Shown here: positions 42,833 through 53,270 of the stretch, in pieces | How the letters are laid out: the number at the start of each line of letters is the position of its first letter | Position numbering within the stretch: position 1 is the stretch's first letter | NCBI GenBank assembly: GCA_031216915.1 | Contig: CM062289.1 | Span: forward strand, 56,858,577-56,922,576 | Direction: 5' to 3' | Source of the DNA: Pictodentalium vernedei | Lineage: Eukaryota > Mollusca > Scaphopoda > Dentaliida > Dentaliidae | Length of the DNA: 64,000 nt | Program-made: the position numbers and the translations under genes | Notes under the pieces: generated by a model | What the model was told of the DNA's origin: nothing | Database searches by the model: none | What the model saw: the letters and a program-made list of their open reading frames with translations, nothing else

Positions 42833-43571
42833 CAGTGGAATCCTGTTAATTGAATAGCCACTTTGTAAATGAAAATTATTCAATTAACAGGAGTATTCAA
42901 TTAACAGGAAGTGTGTCACTTTCCTGTATTCTAGAGATAAACTTAGCACAAACACACACAATAATACTGCCCTGAGCTAAAGCTTTAATGCATGTAGATA
43001 TATCAGCATTGGTTACTTGTGAGACGACTAGTCCTACAGTTGCTGAAGCATCTGATGGATTGACTAATTTCAAAGACGGAGAAGGTAATCTAGCTCTAAA
43101 AAAAAATATTAAAAAATATCAAATCATAGATCAATACTTATACAGTGGAGCCCTGTTAATTGAATAGCTACTTTGTAAATGAAAATTATTCAATTAACAG
43201 GAGTATTCAATTAACAGGGATTGTGTCACTTTCCTGTATTCTGGAGATAAACTTAGCATTTATTCTATTATTTCTTGTTTGACAGAGCTCCATGAGCTCT
43301 GTCAAACAAGATATAATAGATTAAACAACTGTATTGGATGTACTGAGGCCAAATAGGTCTATAAACAAAGGAAAACTGGTGCAAGTCAGGGTAATTTCTC
43401 GACAAGTTTCAAGATTTTTTATTCAATTAACAGGAGTTTACTCTACAACCTATATTCAATTAACAGATCAAATTTGTACTGGAGGTATGGTAAATGGTTT
43501 TGTGTTGGGAAATTATTTTCAATTATCAGGGTTATTCAGTTAAGAGATATTCAGATAAGTGGGTTCCACTG
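42833..43571 (-). mobile_element. Pogo-like TIR element carrying a captured CKAP5 exon
   Basis: Flanked by TA (42831-42832, 43572-43573), starting CAGTGGAATCC and ending GGGTTCCACTG. Read on the - strand it contains a complete copy of MITE E plus the following intron sequence, CKAP5 exon 2 and 27 bases of the next intron (equivalent to 4671-5295), then half of another E element (42833-42950) supplying the second terminus. The whole therefore has inverted termini and a TA duplication like one transposable unit. Confidence 0.82.
42972..43095 (-). pseudogene. Antisense duplicate of CKAP5 exon 2
   Basis: The reverse complement of these 124 bases equals exon 2 (5145-5268) except one synonymous change (TCC to TCT in the Ser codon of DISTC). 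The acceptor tract with TTTTTTTTAG is retained, but the donor GTCAGT has become GGCAGT, so it cannot be spliced at the original 3' boundary even if read in the - direction. It lies in the intron between exons 4 and 5, opposite to the gene. The near identity shows a recent copying event. Confidence 0.93.
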
Positions 43572-44111
43572 TAGTGTTAGATAAACATTTATTGAAATGA
43601 ATTACTTAAAAAAAAACATAAAATTCATTTATACTTCTGGAACCAATTTATTTACATTGTTAGGATGCCGTGTTTACCAAACATGTTGCAGATGATTTTT
43701 CTGTTTGATGGTGATTATGTGATAAATAAAATGAGTAAAAATATGAAGACGTTACTGTGCTGGTGGAAATAAGTTGTGATGTAAACAGAAGAAAAATTAA
43801 CTCATTCCTTTCTTTTTTTCCTAATGATACCAGTACCGGATGTTGATGCTTGGAAAGTCACTGTGCGAATTTTTTTTAAGAATCATTGTCAATGTGGTGT
43901 TAATATTTAGGTGAGAAATATAAACATCTTTCTCTGACACTGTGGGATATTTTGTAATCATTAACATTCATTATGGCATATTTGATAGAAGCAAAGCAAA
44001 ACTGAAAACATGGACACTGTGACTGAGCCTGATTCCAAATATCACAACTGCACATTTCTGTGTTATAAAATCCACAACTTGTTTGAAAATGAGTTTGTTC
44101 TTGTATTTCAG

Positions 44112-44187
44112 TGCACTTATGAAGTTACTGCAGGATTGTTTAGCGGGTGAAACCTGTTCTACAAAATTCCTAGAACTAATTATGAAG
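44112..44187 (+). CDS. CKAP5: CKAP5 homologue, coding exon 5 of window
   Basis: A short exon of 76 bases: one base closing the serine codon, then 25 codons reading ALMKLLQDCLAGETCSTKF and LELIMK, up to AAG|GTAAGA. The acceptor is TTTCAG. Vertebrate CKAP5 reads [20 protein letters not shown] at this place. It is the smallest exon of the set and lies just downstream of the intron that carries the antisense exon-2 copy. Phase is 0 at the 3' end and joins directly to the exon at 45410. Confidence 0.92.
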
Positions 44188-44645
44188 GTAAGACTTCATA
44201 AAATTATATTCCTGCAGTTATCTCTTGTATTCTTGGTGCCAGATTCAGGCCTTATAATTCATCCCCCGAGAATCAATTTTTAGTTCTTAAGTTTGATAGT
44301 ACTGTTATACCCTTGTGAGTGTAACCAGTACATATTCCATAGTAAAAAACAAGCCTCATATTTATATACATGTATTTCTTTGAGTTCAACCCTTGAGGGC
44401 CTCATTCCAATTTTTGTGAGTTTCTTGTCGTACATGTAGAACATATGTCCCAACATACAGACTTTTGGCTGTCTTGCCGATGAAAGTTACAGTATCTTGG
44501 CAGTGGTTTCTAGTGAAGTCTTGGTTGCCTATATATAACCTTAACGATCATTCGCAGGTTATATCCAGGCCTGTTGCTAGAATAGTTTATCAGTCGGGCC
44601 GTGATCCATGATAATTGGAACAAATCAGGTTTGCATCTCCATCCA

Positions 44646-44855
44646 GGGTTCCCGCGGACCTGGAAAAGCCTGGAATTTCAAAAATGAAATTCAAGGCCTT
44701 GAAAAGCCTTGATTTGGCTCCCTGAGCCTGGAAAAGCCTTGAAAAGGAAAAACCTTGAATTTAACTTTCTATTAGCCTTGAAACTCCTTGAATTTGGGGT
44801 GTATATGGCCTGGAAAAGCCTGGAATTTCATGTCAGGTCAGGTGCAGGAACCCTG
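44646..44855. mobile_element. CAGGGTTCC element, 210 bp
   Basis: CAGGGTTCCCGCGGACC at the left and GCAGGAACCCTG at the right; direct repeat CCATC(C) on both sides (44641 and 44856). Internal GCCTGGAAAAGCCTTGAA phrases are typical. A related, end-less copy lies at about 22725-22845. Probably hAT-related; no ORF. Confidence 0.72.
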
Positions 44856-45012
44856 CCATCCCCATCTTCCCGATACCCCTTGCCAGAAAATGCCACATGG
44901 GTCACAAACAGAATTTGATGTTCAATATTCATTTGATTCAAATTTTTGGGGTGGATGTTCGACACAATATTTGTGAAAATGTATATACTATGCAAGGTCC
45001 TACTTTGTTGAG

Positions 45013-45224
45013 TTAACCCCCTGCACACTGATGTCGAAATATCTAAAGTTCAGGGTGCAAATATTTTCCATAATGCAACTAGAAATTTAACCAATTCAGT
45101 TTTGTTTGACAGAGCTCAATGAGCTCTGTCAAACAAGATTGAATTGGTTAAATTCCCAGTTGCATTATGGGAATAATGGCTACTTCAAATCTTGATATTT
45201 TGACATCAGTATACAGGTGGTTAA
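45013..45224. mobile_element. TTAA-flanked palindromic MITE with GACAGAGCTC core
   Basis: TTAACCCCCTGCACACTGATGTC left and GACATCAGTATACAGGTGG plus TTAA right. Arms AACCAATTCA / TGAATTGGTT meet at TTGTTTGACAGAGCTC and its complement. The core is the same as in MITE E although the arms are not. A diverged half copy is near 51095-51205. Confidence 0.75.
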
Positions 45225-45409
45225 AGAACAAACTAATCTGAACTGTTTGATATACTTACATAGATATCAACCTACAAATAAAGCTGTTCTTAAGCTGTGC
45301 TGAAGGTGTGAGTAAGCGATTGCTTACTTCCCTAATAGCCTTGAGCCACACCAAACCAACAAAACTGGACACATGTAACTTATATACTATATTTTCTTTC
45401 TTGTTTCAG

Positions 45410-45598
45410 TGTTTATGGAAGGTAGCTAGAATGTTGCCGTCGGTTATAAATGATCTTCAGCTAGATAAAATTTTACTCGATATTCATATTTTCCTTAAAA
45501 CGTTCCCATCGAGTACCTGGAAGATGAGACCAAATGATCTTCCTCTGAGGACAATCAAAACGATATTACATTCCCTTGCCAAGCTGAAAGGTGTGAAG
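45410..45598 (+). CDS. CKAP5: CKAP5 homologue, coding exon 6 of window
   Basis: 63 codons in phase 0 between TTGTTTCAG and GTAAGA. It encodes CLWKVARMLPSVINDLQLDK, then [15 protein letters not shown], then NDLPLRTIKTILHSLAKLKG. Each block has an obvious vertebrate counterpart ([50 protein letters not shown]), making this the most conserved exon in the window. It belongs to the C-terminal TOG-like helical domain. A TTAA-type MITE starts 36 bases after the donor. Confidence 0.95.
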
Positions 45599-45633
45599 GT
45601 AAGAACACTGAACTAATACCATAACATTTTTAT

Positions 45634-45880
45634 GTAACTGGTAGGGTGCTAATTTATTTTTAGCCATCAAAATGTGTTTACGTGTCTTTGCCTTGTTACA
45701 ATTTATAGGAGAGTGCCTGTGGGCACTCTCCTATAAATTGTAACACGGCAAATCCCAACAGAGTAAATATCACACCAAAGATAGTATGAAGCACAGCCAC
45801 TGAATTTGAAGCCTTTAAGCTGCAGCACCTGCACTTCAGAATAAAGCCCAAATATGGGCTTCCAGCTCTCTACCAGTTAA
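45634..45880. mobile_element. MITE family C, copy 3
   Basis: GTAACTGGTAGGGTGCTAA left, AGCTCTCTACCAGTTAA right. The centre CTTGTTACAATTTATAGGAG and complement forms the hairpin. Confidence 0.78.
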
Positions 45881-45947
45881 TATTTCCGAGAAGTAAATTA
45901 TTTTATTTTAAATTTTTCTTTCTCTTGCAAACTATTATACTGAATTT

Positions 45948-46030
45948 GTTGAATCGTCCTTTGAGTGTATCAAGGTGCCATCTGCAATGCCTTAGCATTG
46001 CAAATGGCTCCTTGATATGCTCGAAGGATG
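45948..46030. repeat. Palindrome related to the F-type core
   Basis: GAATCGTCCTTTGAGTGTAT, CAAGGTGCCATCTGCAATGC and its complement, sharing TGCAATGCCTTAGCATTGCA with the F-type centres but with different arms. Confidence 0.65.
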
Positions 46031-46436
46031 CAGTGATGGAATGGATTTTCTGTCAGTACAATGTGCATGCAATTTGTATGGTCCCACTGTTTGCCTTTTG
46101 CAGAACAACATCTGGGGGTTCACAGAGACAGGCAGATTTCAGGTCTCTCACTGATAGCCCTGACAGACTTTACGAATATCTGACCAGTAGGGTTGAACTC
46201 TGAAAAACGGACAGCATAAAAACAACCGAAAGTGATTTGGCGACATACATTTTTAGTCCAGTTGCTTTTCAGGAAAATAATTCTGTATTATCTGTAAGAT
46301 ACAGCTGTCGTGAACCACATCATCAATTATTCTTAAATATTTTTATCAGTTGACCAATATCAAATCAGCCACACCATAATTTTGTGAATGTTGACAAGAA
46401 TAATTGTCAAATGAATATGATGGGTTTTTTAAAGAG

Positions 46437-47160
46437 TTAACCCTTTACATAATTTTCAAATTAAGCAGTTGAAAAAAATATATTCTTGAAAACTTTCAGT
46501 AGAGCTGTAGGTTTTTAAGTTTCTTGTTCGGTTTTGGTTTTTCAGGTTGAGTAAAACCTCGGATCGGTTCGGTTTTTGGTTTGTTCATGAGGCCAAATAA
46601 AATTCAATAAAACTCATTCTATGTGTCTGGAATCATAACTGAATGGCAGTGAAATTGAATGAAACTCAATGAATGCCTGAAATAAGCTATAATACATGAA
46701 GAATCAGGAAGGCCAATATAATAATTACCTAAATATACAGAACTTTTATTGTGCTTGGCCATTTTTCGAGGTCTGACACCTACGCGCAACTTGAGGAAAG
46801 CTGCGAACACAACTAAGTTGAAATGTCGGAAATTCACAGAATGTAGCCATCCCAGAGTAGTTAGAGTACCCAGACACTGCCAATGGCAGTGTCTGGGTAC
46901 CCTCACTACTCTGGGATGGCTACATTCTGTGAATTTCTGCAGCAAGAGAGTATTCAACAAAAAACGAAAAACCTTAGATTACGGGATGTCGACGGTTTCG
47001 GTTTCGGTTTTTACAGAAAACTAAAAACCTCGGTTCGGTTTCGGTTAACCTACCGCTCTAACTTTCAGCAAAACTAGATTATATGACTCATTATTGAACA
47101 AGCTTGTCGAGCATGCTCCATGGAGAGGTCACATGACAAGCTTTTATTGAAATTTTTATG
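46437..47160. mobile_element. Hairpin MITE family B, copy 3, interrupted
   Basis: Left end TTAACCCTTTACATAATTTTC; the centre (GAACAAGCTTGTCGAGC) and part of the right arm (GGTCACATGACAAGC) follow after the hAT insertion. The right tip is lost near 47160. Confidence 0.65.
46500..47060. mobile_element. hAT-type MITE, 561 bp, 8-bp TSD
   Basis: Starts TAGAGCTGTAGGTT and ends AACCTACCGCTCTA, flanked by ACTTTCAG (46492-46499 and 47061-47068). The centre is a hairpin with CACAGAATGTAGCCATCCCA and its complement. Subterminal CGGTTTCGGTTTT-like words occur at both ends. It is inserted in MITE B copy 3. Confidence 0.85.
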
Positions 47161-47744
47161 CCCCTGAAAAAATTTTCGGGGGCATATAGTGTTTGTCATT
47201 TCCATCCGTCTGTCTGTCCGTCAGGAAGATTTTCATGTTCGCTTCATAACACTTGGATGCGTTTTGGATTTTGTTGAAACTTGGCATACATGTTGCTTAA
47301 GGGGAGATGATGTGTCACACACAAAAATTCTTTTGGTTCGATGGAGGTCAAGGTCATTTTCAAGGCAGGGGTATAGTCACTTCCGAGTGACAATCTCTTG
47401 TTTATATTTGGTTATTTTATATATATATTTTATATCTTATTGATGTCGAGCCCTGTGTTCACTTCAGGTGTAATTTGGAGTATTTTTGTCACAAGTTATT
47501 GCTCTTTATGGGCATAAAATTTGTTTAATTTTTACAATCAGTCTCAATAACGTTTAAATGGTGGAATAACATATTTAATATGCAATTGTATCGTATTGAT
47601 GTTTAGCCCCAAAGCATGTATTATTCAGATTTATTGCCTTTTTATATCCTTCGCAGCTCTGGTGTGAACCCACAATTTTTAAACAAGTGTTTGTTTTGAT
47701 ATGTTTGTGTAAAGTATACATGATGTTTGTCACAGATCAGTGAT

Positions 47745-48418
47745 TTAACTGGTAGCGTGCTAAAATATTTTTGATAATCAAGTTTATTCACATTTCATTG
47801 CCTTGTTGCATCTTATGGGGGAGTGCCTACAGGCACTCTCCCATCAATTGCAACAGGTAGATCCTTATAGACCAAACAATTTCTTTTCAAAGATAATAAG
47901 GTGCACATACACTGAGTATGAGGCCTCCAGGCCTGGCATTTTCAGGAGGGCAATTTATTCGCATCTGTTGCTCGCCTTGAAAAAATTGAAGAGAGCGAAA
48001 AATAGCCCTCCTAGCCTTAGAAAATAATGATTACCACAACAGCCTATTTACAAAGCCCACAGGTTTTCAGATCTCAGCTATGTTAGTGATCTCTGCAATA
48101 TGGCCACACTGTCCCTCCCCCACCCCGGCCTTACCAAGGCCCAGAGGTGTGGGTGGGGCAGTGTAGCCGTTTCACACAGACCATCTGGTTAGAAGCACCA
48201 AATAAAATGTACAAAGCCCACTAGGCAACATTCATTAATAGTACAACTTCATTTGCCACTTTTAGCTTTTGTAAGCTTGAGGAGAGCTAATCACTCCCCT
48301 AGGCCATGGGAGGAGAGCGATTTTTAGCCCTCCTGCATTTTTAAGAATGCCAGGCCTGGGCCTCAGTGTTATGGTACCTGTACTTAGAATAATGGGCTTC
48401 CATCACTGTACCAGTTAA
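47745..48418. mobile_element. MITE family C, copy 4, interrupted
   Basis: TTAACTGGTAGCGTGCTAAA left, CATCACTGTACCAGTTAA right; centre GTGCCTACAGGCAC with CCTTGTTGCATCTTATGGGG arm. It is split by the element at 47928-48358. Confidence 0.75.
47928..48358. mobile_element. CAGGCCTGGC element, 431 bp, 6-bp TSD
   Basis: CAGGCCTGGCATTTTCAGGA at the left, AAGAATGCCAGGCCTG at the right, and GGCCTC duplicated on both sides (47922-47927 and 48359-48364). GGAGGGC / GCCCTCC follow just inside. No ORF. The 6-bp duplication and CAGG start resemble the CAGGGACC elements. Confidence 0.78.
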
Positions 48419-48477
48419 ACAAATCAAATTTTTCAACTTCTTGTTAGTATCTCAAATTCATTCATCTCTAATTCTAG

Positions 48478-48615
48478 ATTTTAAGTCACATGAGTTTGAT
48501 TGAGGATGGTGAAAATTCAGAGTTAACAATGTACCTAAAGAAAGTTTTGAAGAATGAAAATAGTTCACAATCAGAAGATGTTAACGGCACACCCGAGGAG
48601 AACAAATCTTCAAAG
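48478..48615 (+). CDS. CKAP5: CKAP5 homologue, coding exon 7 of window
   Basis: 46 codons in phase 0, acceptor ATTCTAG, donor GTTTGT. It reads ILSHMSLIEDGENSELTMYL, then a lysine-rich helix, then a Ser/Glu-rich linker EDVNGTPEENKSSK. Vertebrate CKAP5 has [20 protein letters not shown] at the same point, followed by a similarly charged, poorly conserved linker. The next coding exon is 12 kb downstream, beyond tandem arrays and a DIRS retroelement. The donor is weaker than those of the neighbouring exons (GTTTGT rather than GTAAGT-like). Confidence 0.92.
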
Positions 48616-48829
48616 GTTTGTTATTTTAAGAAATTGTTCTAGTGATTTTTTTGTCTTCATTTTATAACTGTTTTTCTTTAACCCTTAAAAAACCTAGTTC
48701 TGACTTTGATCACATTTACTGTAATAGAACAGGTGCCCCAACATGCCAGCTCTGTATAAACTTGCAAGATACTGTCTAAGTACCTCATCAATTAATAATT
48801 TTACATTCAAGAAGAATTTTTCCCAGTTC

Positions 48830-49085
48830 CTTCAGTACGTGGAGAGTGTATTATCACTAAATCACCCGCAGAGTGGAGATTCCACCCAAGCAATAATTGC
48901 AAATTTGTTGCAAAGCATAAACAGCACCAGCAGAGTTTCAGCCAATGGACCTCCGGGTTAAACCTGGAGGTCCATTGGTTGAAACATTGCTTGTGTTTTT
49001 TTGAAAGTTATAAATTGGGTGATAACTCCACTCTGCAAGTGATTTAGTGATAATCCACTCTCCACGTACTGTATGTAGAAACGTA
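48830..49085. repeat. Long hairpin with near-identical ends
   Basis: CAGTACGTGGAGAGTG ... ATCACTAAATCAC pairs with GTGATTTAGTGATAATCCAC ... CTCTCCACGTACTG; the centre AATGGACCTCCGGGTTAAAC pairs with CCTGGAGGTCCATT. Arms total roughly 110 bases with interruptions. Probably a MITE. Confidence 0.65.
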
Positions 49086-49259
49086 TATTGTCGCTTTCAA
49101 ATGTCTTTCAAAAGTGTGCAATGTTCTATAAATAGTAATGTAAACAAATCTTGTCTAAGCATGCCGTTGAATCATACAGTTGCTAAATGAGAATGTGTAT
49201 CAGAGGCCCGTAACACATGTTGCATTCAGGTAATTTCACACCCAATACTTACTAATTAG

Positions 49260-50345
49260 CCCCCCATGGTTTCATCGTGAAGGGGACTATTGGATTGCAC
49301 TCTGTCTGTCTGCCCTGCCCTGCCCTGTTACCACCTGTATCTCAGAGATGCTATGGTACTTTTGTTTCAAATTTTCAGATTTGATGGGGCATTAGGAAAA
49401 ATTGATGCACGTCAATTTTTTTTTCAGAAAAGGTTCAAGATGGCCGACTGGCGGCCATTTTTGTTGGAAATGGCGTGTACTTCGTTATACTTCTGAACGA
49501 CATTTCTGATTTCAAAAATTTTCTCGTGGTTAAATTATGCAAATTAACCTTACTTTACCTATTTTTCGGGTAATATTTTTGTATGTATTATGTTGTGTAC
49601 TGTTACCACCTGTATCTCAGAGATGCTTTGATGCTTTTGTTTAAAATTTTCAGATTTCATGGGGCATTAGGAAAAATTGACGCAAGTCAATTTTTCCCCT
49701 TAAAAATGCAAGATGTCCGACTGGCGGCCATTTTTGTTGGAAATGGCGTGTAATTCGTTATACTTCTAAACGACATTTTTGATTTCAATAATTTTCTCGT
49801 GCATTAATTATGCAAATTAGCCTTACTTTACCTTTTTTTCGGGTAATATTTTTGTATGTATTATGTTGTGTACTGTTACCACCTGTATCTCAGAGATGCT
49901 TTGATGCTTTTGTTTAAAATTTTCAGATTTCATGGGGCATTAGGAAAAATTGATGCACGTCAATTTTTCCCCGAAAAAATGCAGGATGTTCGACTGGCAG
50001 GCATTTTTGTTGGAAATTGCGTGTAATTCGTTATACACTCTGAACGACATTTCCGATTTCAATAATTTTTGGTATGGAGGTCTAGCAGTATAAGATAAAT
50101 AACATATAATACAGGTTCTTTTCTTGTGCATAAATTATGCAAATTAGCCTTACCTAACCTTTTTCTCGTGTAATATTTTTGTGCATATTATGTTGTGTAC
50201 TGTTACCACCTGTATCTCAGAGATACTATGATGCTTTTGTTTCAGGTTTGAAGGGAAGAGACATAAGATAAATAACATATTATACAGGATTTTTTTCTTG
50301 TGCATAAATTATGCAAGTTAGCCTTACTTAACTTTTTTACAGGTA
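49260..50345. repeat. Tandem array, about 270-330-bp unit
   Basis: TGTTACCACCTGTATCTCAG recurs at about 49326, 49609, 49876 and 50200, each followed by TTCAGATTTCATGGGGCATT, CGACTGGCGGCCATTTTTGT, AATGGCGTGTAATTCGTTAT and TATGCAAATTAGCCTTAC in the same order. No conserved ORF; unit lengths vary. Confidence 0.78.
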
Positions 50346-50683
50346 TTTGGATGCTTCCAGTAAAACCACAGAAATATCGGTAATATTGGAACTAGTTTTT
50401 GAGTTGTTCCTTTGATATCCATATTTGTTTGGGTTTTATTGAGGAAATATCAATATATTTCACAGTAATCCACCTAGCGTGGGGACGATTGTCTGATCGC
50501 TGGCAAGCAGCGTTGCACTTGTTGTAAGATAAAATAAATTTCAAGTCCCTTAACCCTAAAAGGTCTACTTAAAGACTTTTATGACCTTAGAACAGGTGCC
50601 CTTAATATGCCATCATGTGGACATCCTGTTGACAATAGACAAATTAGGTAGGCAGTGGTTTCTAGTCAAATCTTGGCAGTCGG

Positions 50684-50933
50684 TTAACCCTTTACCAAAA
50701 GTAGAGAATATCAAAATGTATTATTTTAATTACTATTTTTTTTAATTTTTCTAAAAATTTCAACAAAACCATAACATGTGACCCCTCATTGGATCGAGCT
50801 TGATGAGCTCGTTCCAATGAGGGGGTCACATGATATGGTTTTGTTGAAATATTTTGAAAAATATAATTTTTGCAACTGCTTAATTTGCAAATTACGTGGG
50901 TGGATGCAAGCGATTCGTTAGGTAAAGGGTTAA
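50684..50933. mobile_element. Hairpin MITE family B, copy 4
   Basis: TTAACCCTTTACCAAAAG left, GATTCGTTAGGTAAAGGGTTAA right (the latter split across the tip), TTAA-flanked. Arms CCATAACATGTGACCCCTC and complement around GAGCTTGATGAGCTC. Confidence 0.78.
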
Positions 50934-51224
50934 GGCATCCAAGACTTGACTAGAAATCACTGCTAAGCCACTGGACATATAGAAGCTGTGGGCTGCTGGG
51001 AATTCAGGACATTTGTGCAAGCCCTTGAGGGTTGAAAACTCCTATACAGTTGTAATTATGTCTAAACTGTCTTGAAATCTTCTTGAATTTTATGGCTATT
51101 CATTTAGCTCTGCCAAAGAAGATTGAATTGATTAAATTCATACTTGCATTTTGGAAAAAAATTACAGGCTGAGTTTGATATTTTGACCTCGGTATGCAAA
51201 GGGTTAATCTTTTTTTTTAGCCGA

Positions 51225-52111
51225 ACTTGCCAAAGTCAAGATAAGCTCTTGCCATCACGCATACGAATGTCTGTCAGTCTGAATCTGTTCACACTTTCTT
51301 TAGCACAGGCTAAACTCCGTAGTTCTTGATCGATCATCACAATTTTCATGTGCAGGTTTGAGGTCATGTCTAGATGAGAACGTCCCATTTTGGTTGCAAT
51401 TGGTCAACCGCGACGGCTGTGTGAGTTCAAAACCCGAAAACCTTTGGCACAGTCTATAGGTCATATTTATGAAGGGGTTTCAATGTAATTTCAAGATGAG
51501 AACGTCCTATTTTGGTTGGGTTCGGTCAACCGTGACAGCCACAGGTGCATGTGACCTAGATTCCTTCAACGCCGTCTACAGGTTGTATTTATGAAGAGGT
51601 TTCATTGTAAATTGGTAGGATGACTCGGTATAATATCTAGATGAGAATGTCCTATTTTGGTTGTGATCGGTCAACCCTGATGGCCGCACATGAACGTGAG
51701 CTAGATTTCTTTAGCACAGTCTACAGTTCATATATATGAAGCGATTTCATTGTAACTTGGTAGGATGACTCAGTATGATGTTCAAATGAGACTATCCTAT
51801 TTTGGCCATGATCGGTCAGCCATTACCGCTGCTTGGGCATGTGGACTAGATTCCTTTTGCACTGTCTACAGGTCGTATTTGTGATAGGATTTCATTGAGA
51901 CTTGGTAGGATGACTTGGTAGGATGATACCTAGATAAGACTGTTCTATTTTGGTTACGATTGGTCATCCATGACCGCTTGACATGTACATGACCAAGATT
52001 CCTTTAGCCAAGTCTACAAATCATATTTATGAAGGGATTTCATTGTAACTTGGTAGGATAATTCGGTTTGGAATTATTTTACTGTAACTTGGTAACTTTG
52101 GTTGACATATG
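51225..52111. repeat. Tandem array, about 140-bp unit (array 2)
   Basis: Paralogue of the array at 24290: ATGTCTAGATGAGAACGTCC, TTTAGCACAGTCTACAG and GATTTCATTGTAACTTGGTA recur at about 140-base steps (near 51371, 51505, 51645, 51790, 51930). It is followed by the MITE B/DIRS 2 insertion, and its tail resumes at 59900-60045. Confidence 0.75.
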
Positions 52112-52183
52112 TTAACCCTTTACCCAACGAATCGGCCACATCCACCCAATAATATGCATATTCAGCATCTGAGAAAATACTAT

Positions 52184-52385
52184 ATTTTTATACTGTACCA
52201 ATGACCCAGACTTAGCTGGTGCTAACTCCAACAAAACCAGGGCCAAACACAAATTTTGCCCCCCAATCCCCAAAATTTGCATCCAAAACAAAAAGAAATC
52301 ATGTCCTAAAGGACCTCCATAGTACGCCTCTACTGCGCATGCGCAGTGACGCAGTCGTCCCGAAATTGGCGCCAATTATCATTCT
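52184..52385. repeat. DIRS 2 left inverted terminal repeat
   Basis: ATTTTTATACTGTACC tip, then ACCCAGACTTAGCTGGTGC, CAAATTTTGCCCCCCAATCC and the palindrome CTGCGCATGCGCAG. Its reverse complement at 59505-59732 shows no difference by eye over the shared part. Confidence 0.88.
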
Positions 52386-53270
52386 CTGTTTGGCCCTTCA
52401 TCAGTCAACATCTCACTGATCTTTGTGCTTGTAAATCTCAGTTTAAAGGATGCCAGACACGTAATTTTTGGAGAAAATGTGATTCTAAGGAGGATAGAAG
52501 GAGGAGAGGAAAAAAGAAGTGGCAAAAAATAATCAGGGCTGTACTTAAAATTTTTTGTTGAAATTATGTTAAGTTGCCTATTTTCGAGGCATGGGCCTCT
52601 TGTTGTCATTCTTGCTAATTGTTGCACTGCTTATTCAGTGTTTCCTCTCCCCTAGCCTTCTAAAGTCCCCCCTTGCAATTCTCCCATGCTTTTGGCATAT
52701 TTTTGAGAAGTTTCATTTCTAAAATTTCCTGGGAGAGTTGCTTGGTTACAGAATTTTTCTGTTATTTTCCCCATATTTACGTTTTCACCCATGGGTGTAT
52801 AACGTTTGTGTTCTGCATCTTCCATCTGATGTTCTGCAGATTCTCCCCTGGGAGTCTCTGTTTTGCATCAGATAGAGTGTAATTGATGACTGATTCCGGG
52901 CCAGTTTTTTCAGTGCCTGGAGTCATGTTTTCTAGTGTGTTTACACTGTTTGTTTTCATTGGCAACAGCCTTTTTTGAGGGGGGCTGTTTGCCTTTGTGG
53001 TAGTTTATCTCATTATAAGATACATTTATATTATCCGAAAGTGTCTCATTAATTATTTTATATAATTTTAAAATTTTTGACCACACTTTGCCATCGGATC
53101 CATCGGGGCTCAACGTTACTTTTCAGCAACTTGGGCTTCTCTGAAAAAATATTTTTTCAAAATTATTTTGTTTTGCAATTGTTTTTTCATTTATTAATGG
53201 ATCATGTTATTATGTATCTTTGTGTCAGGGGTTTTTGCGAGTAACTAGGACTTATTGTTGTTCTTTCACA

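Larger units (their letters stand above)
28196..44111 (+). other. CKAP5 intron, 15.9 kb
   Basis: Contains a dispersed repeat, a decayed hAT MITE, a non-autonomous DIRS element, a dead Tc1-like transposon, an intact-ended hAT MITE, an F-type palindromic repeat, a tRNA-like hairpin, a C-type MITE, a tRNA-headed SINE and the exon-carrying TIR element. Nothing recognisable was seen in about 28800-29027, 29945-30254, 39130-39760, 40802-41265, 41703-42279, 42646-42830 and 43574-44111. Confidence 0.7.
44188..45409 (+). other. CKAP5 intron, 1.2 kb
   Basis: Holds a 210-bp CAGGGTTCC element (44646-44855) and a 212-bp TTAA-flanked palindromic element (45013-45224). The stretch 44188-44640 has no recognisable feature. 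Confidence 0.7.
45599..48477 (+). other. CKAP5 intron, 2.9 kb
   Basis: Holds a C-type MITE (45634-45880), a short hairpin at 45948-46030, a B-type MITE split by a hAT MITE (46437-47160), a sequence headed by TGCCCCTGAAAA (47160-47450), and a second C-type MITE split by a CAGGCCTGGC element (47745-48418). The stretches 46040-46436 and 47450-47744 show nothing recognisable. Confidence 0.7.

Noticed and set aside
42972-43095. An extra, alternatively used CKAP5 exon
   Set aside because: It is on the opposite strand to the gene and its donor GT is changed to GG.
49260-50345. Repeated protein domain encoded in tandem units
   Set aside because: No frame stays open across units, and unit lengths differ by amounts not divisible by three.
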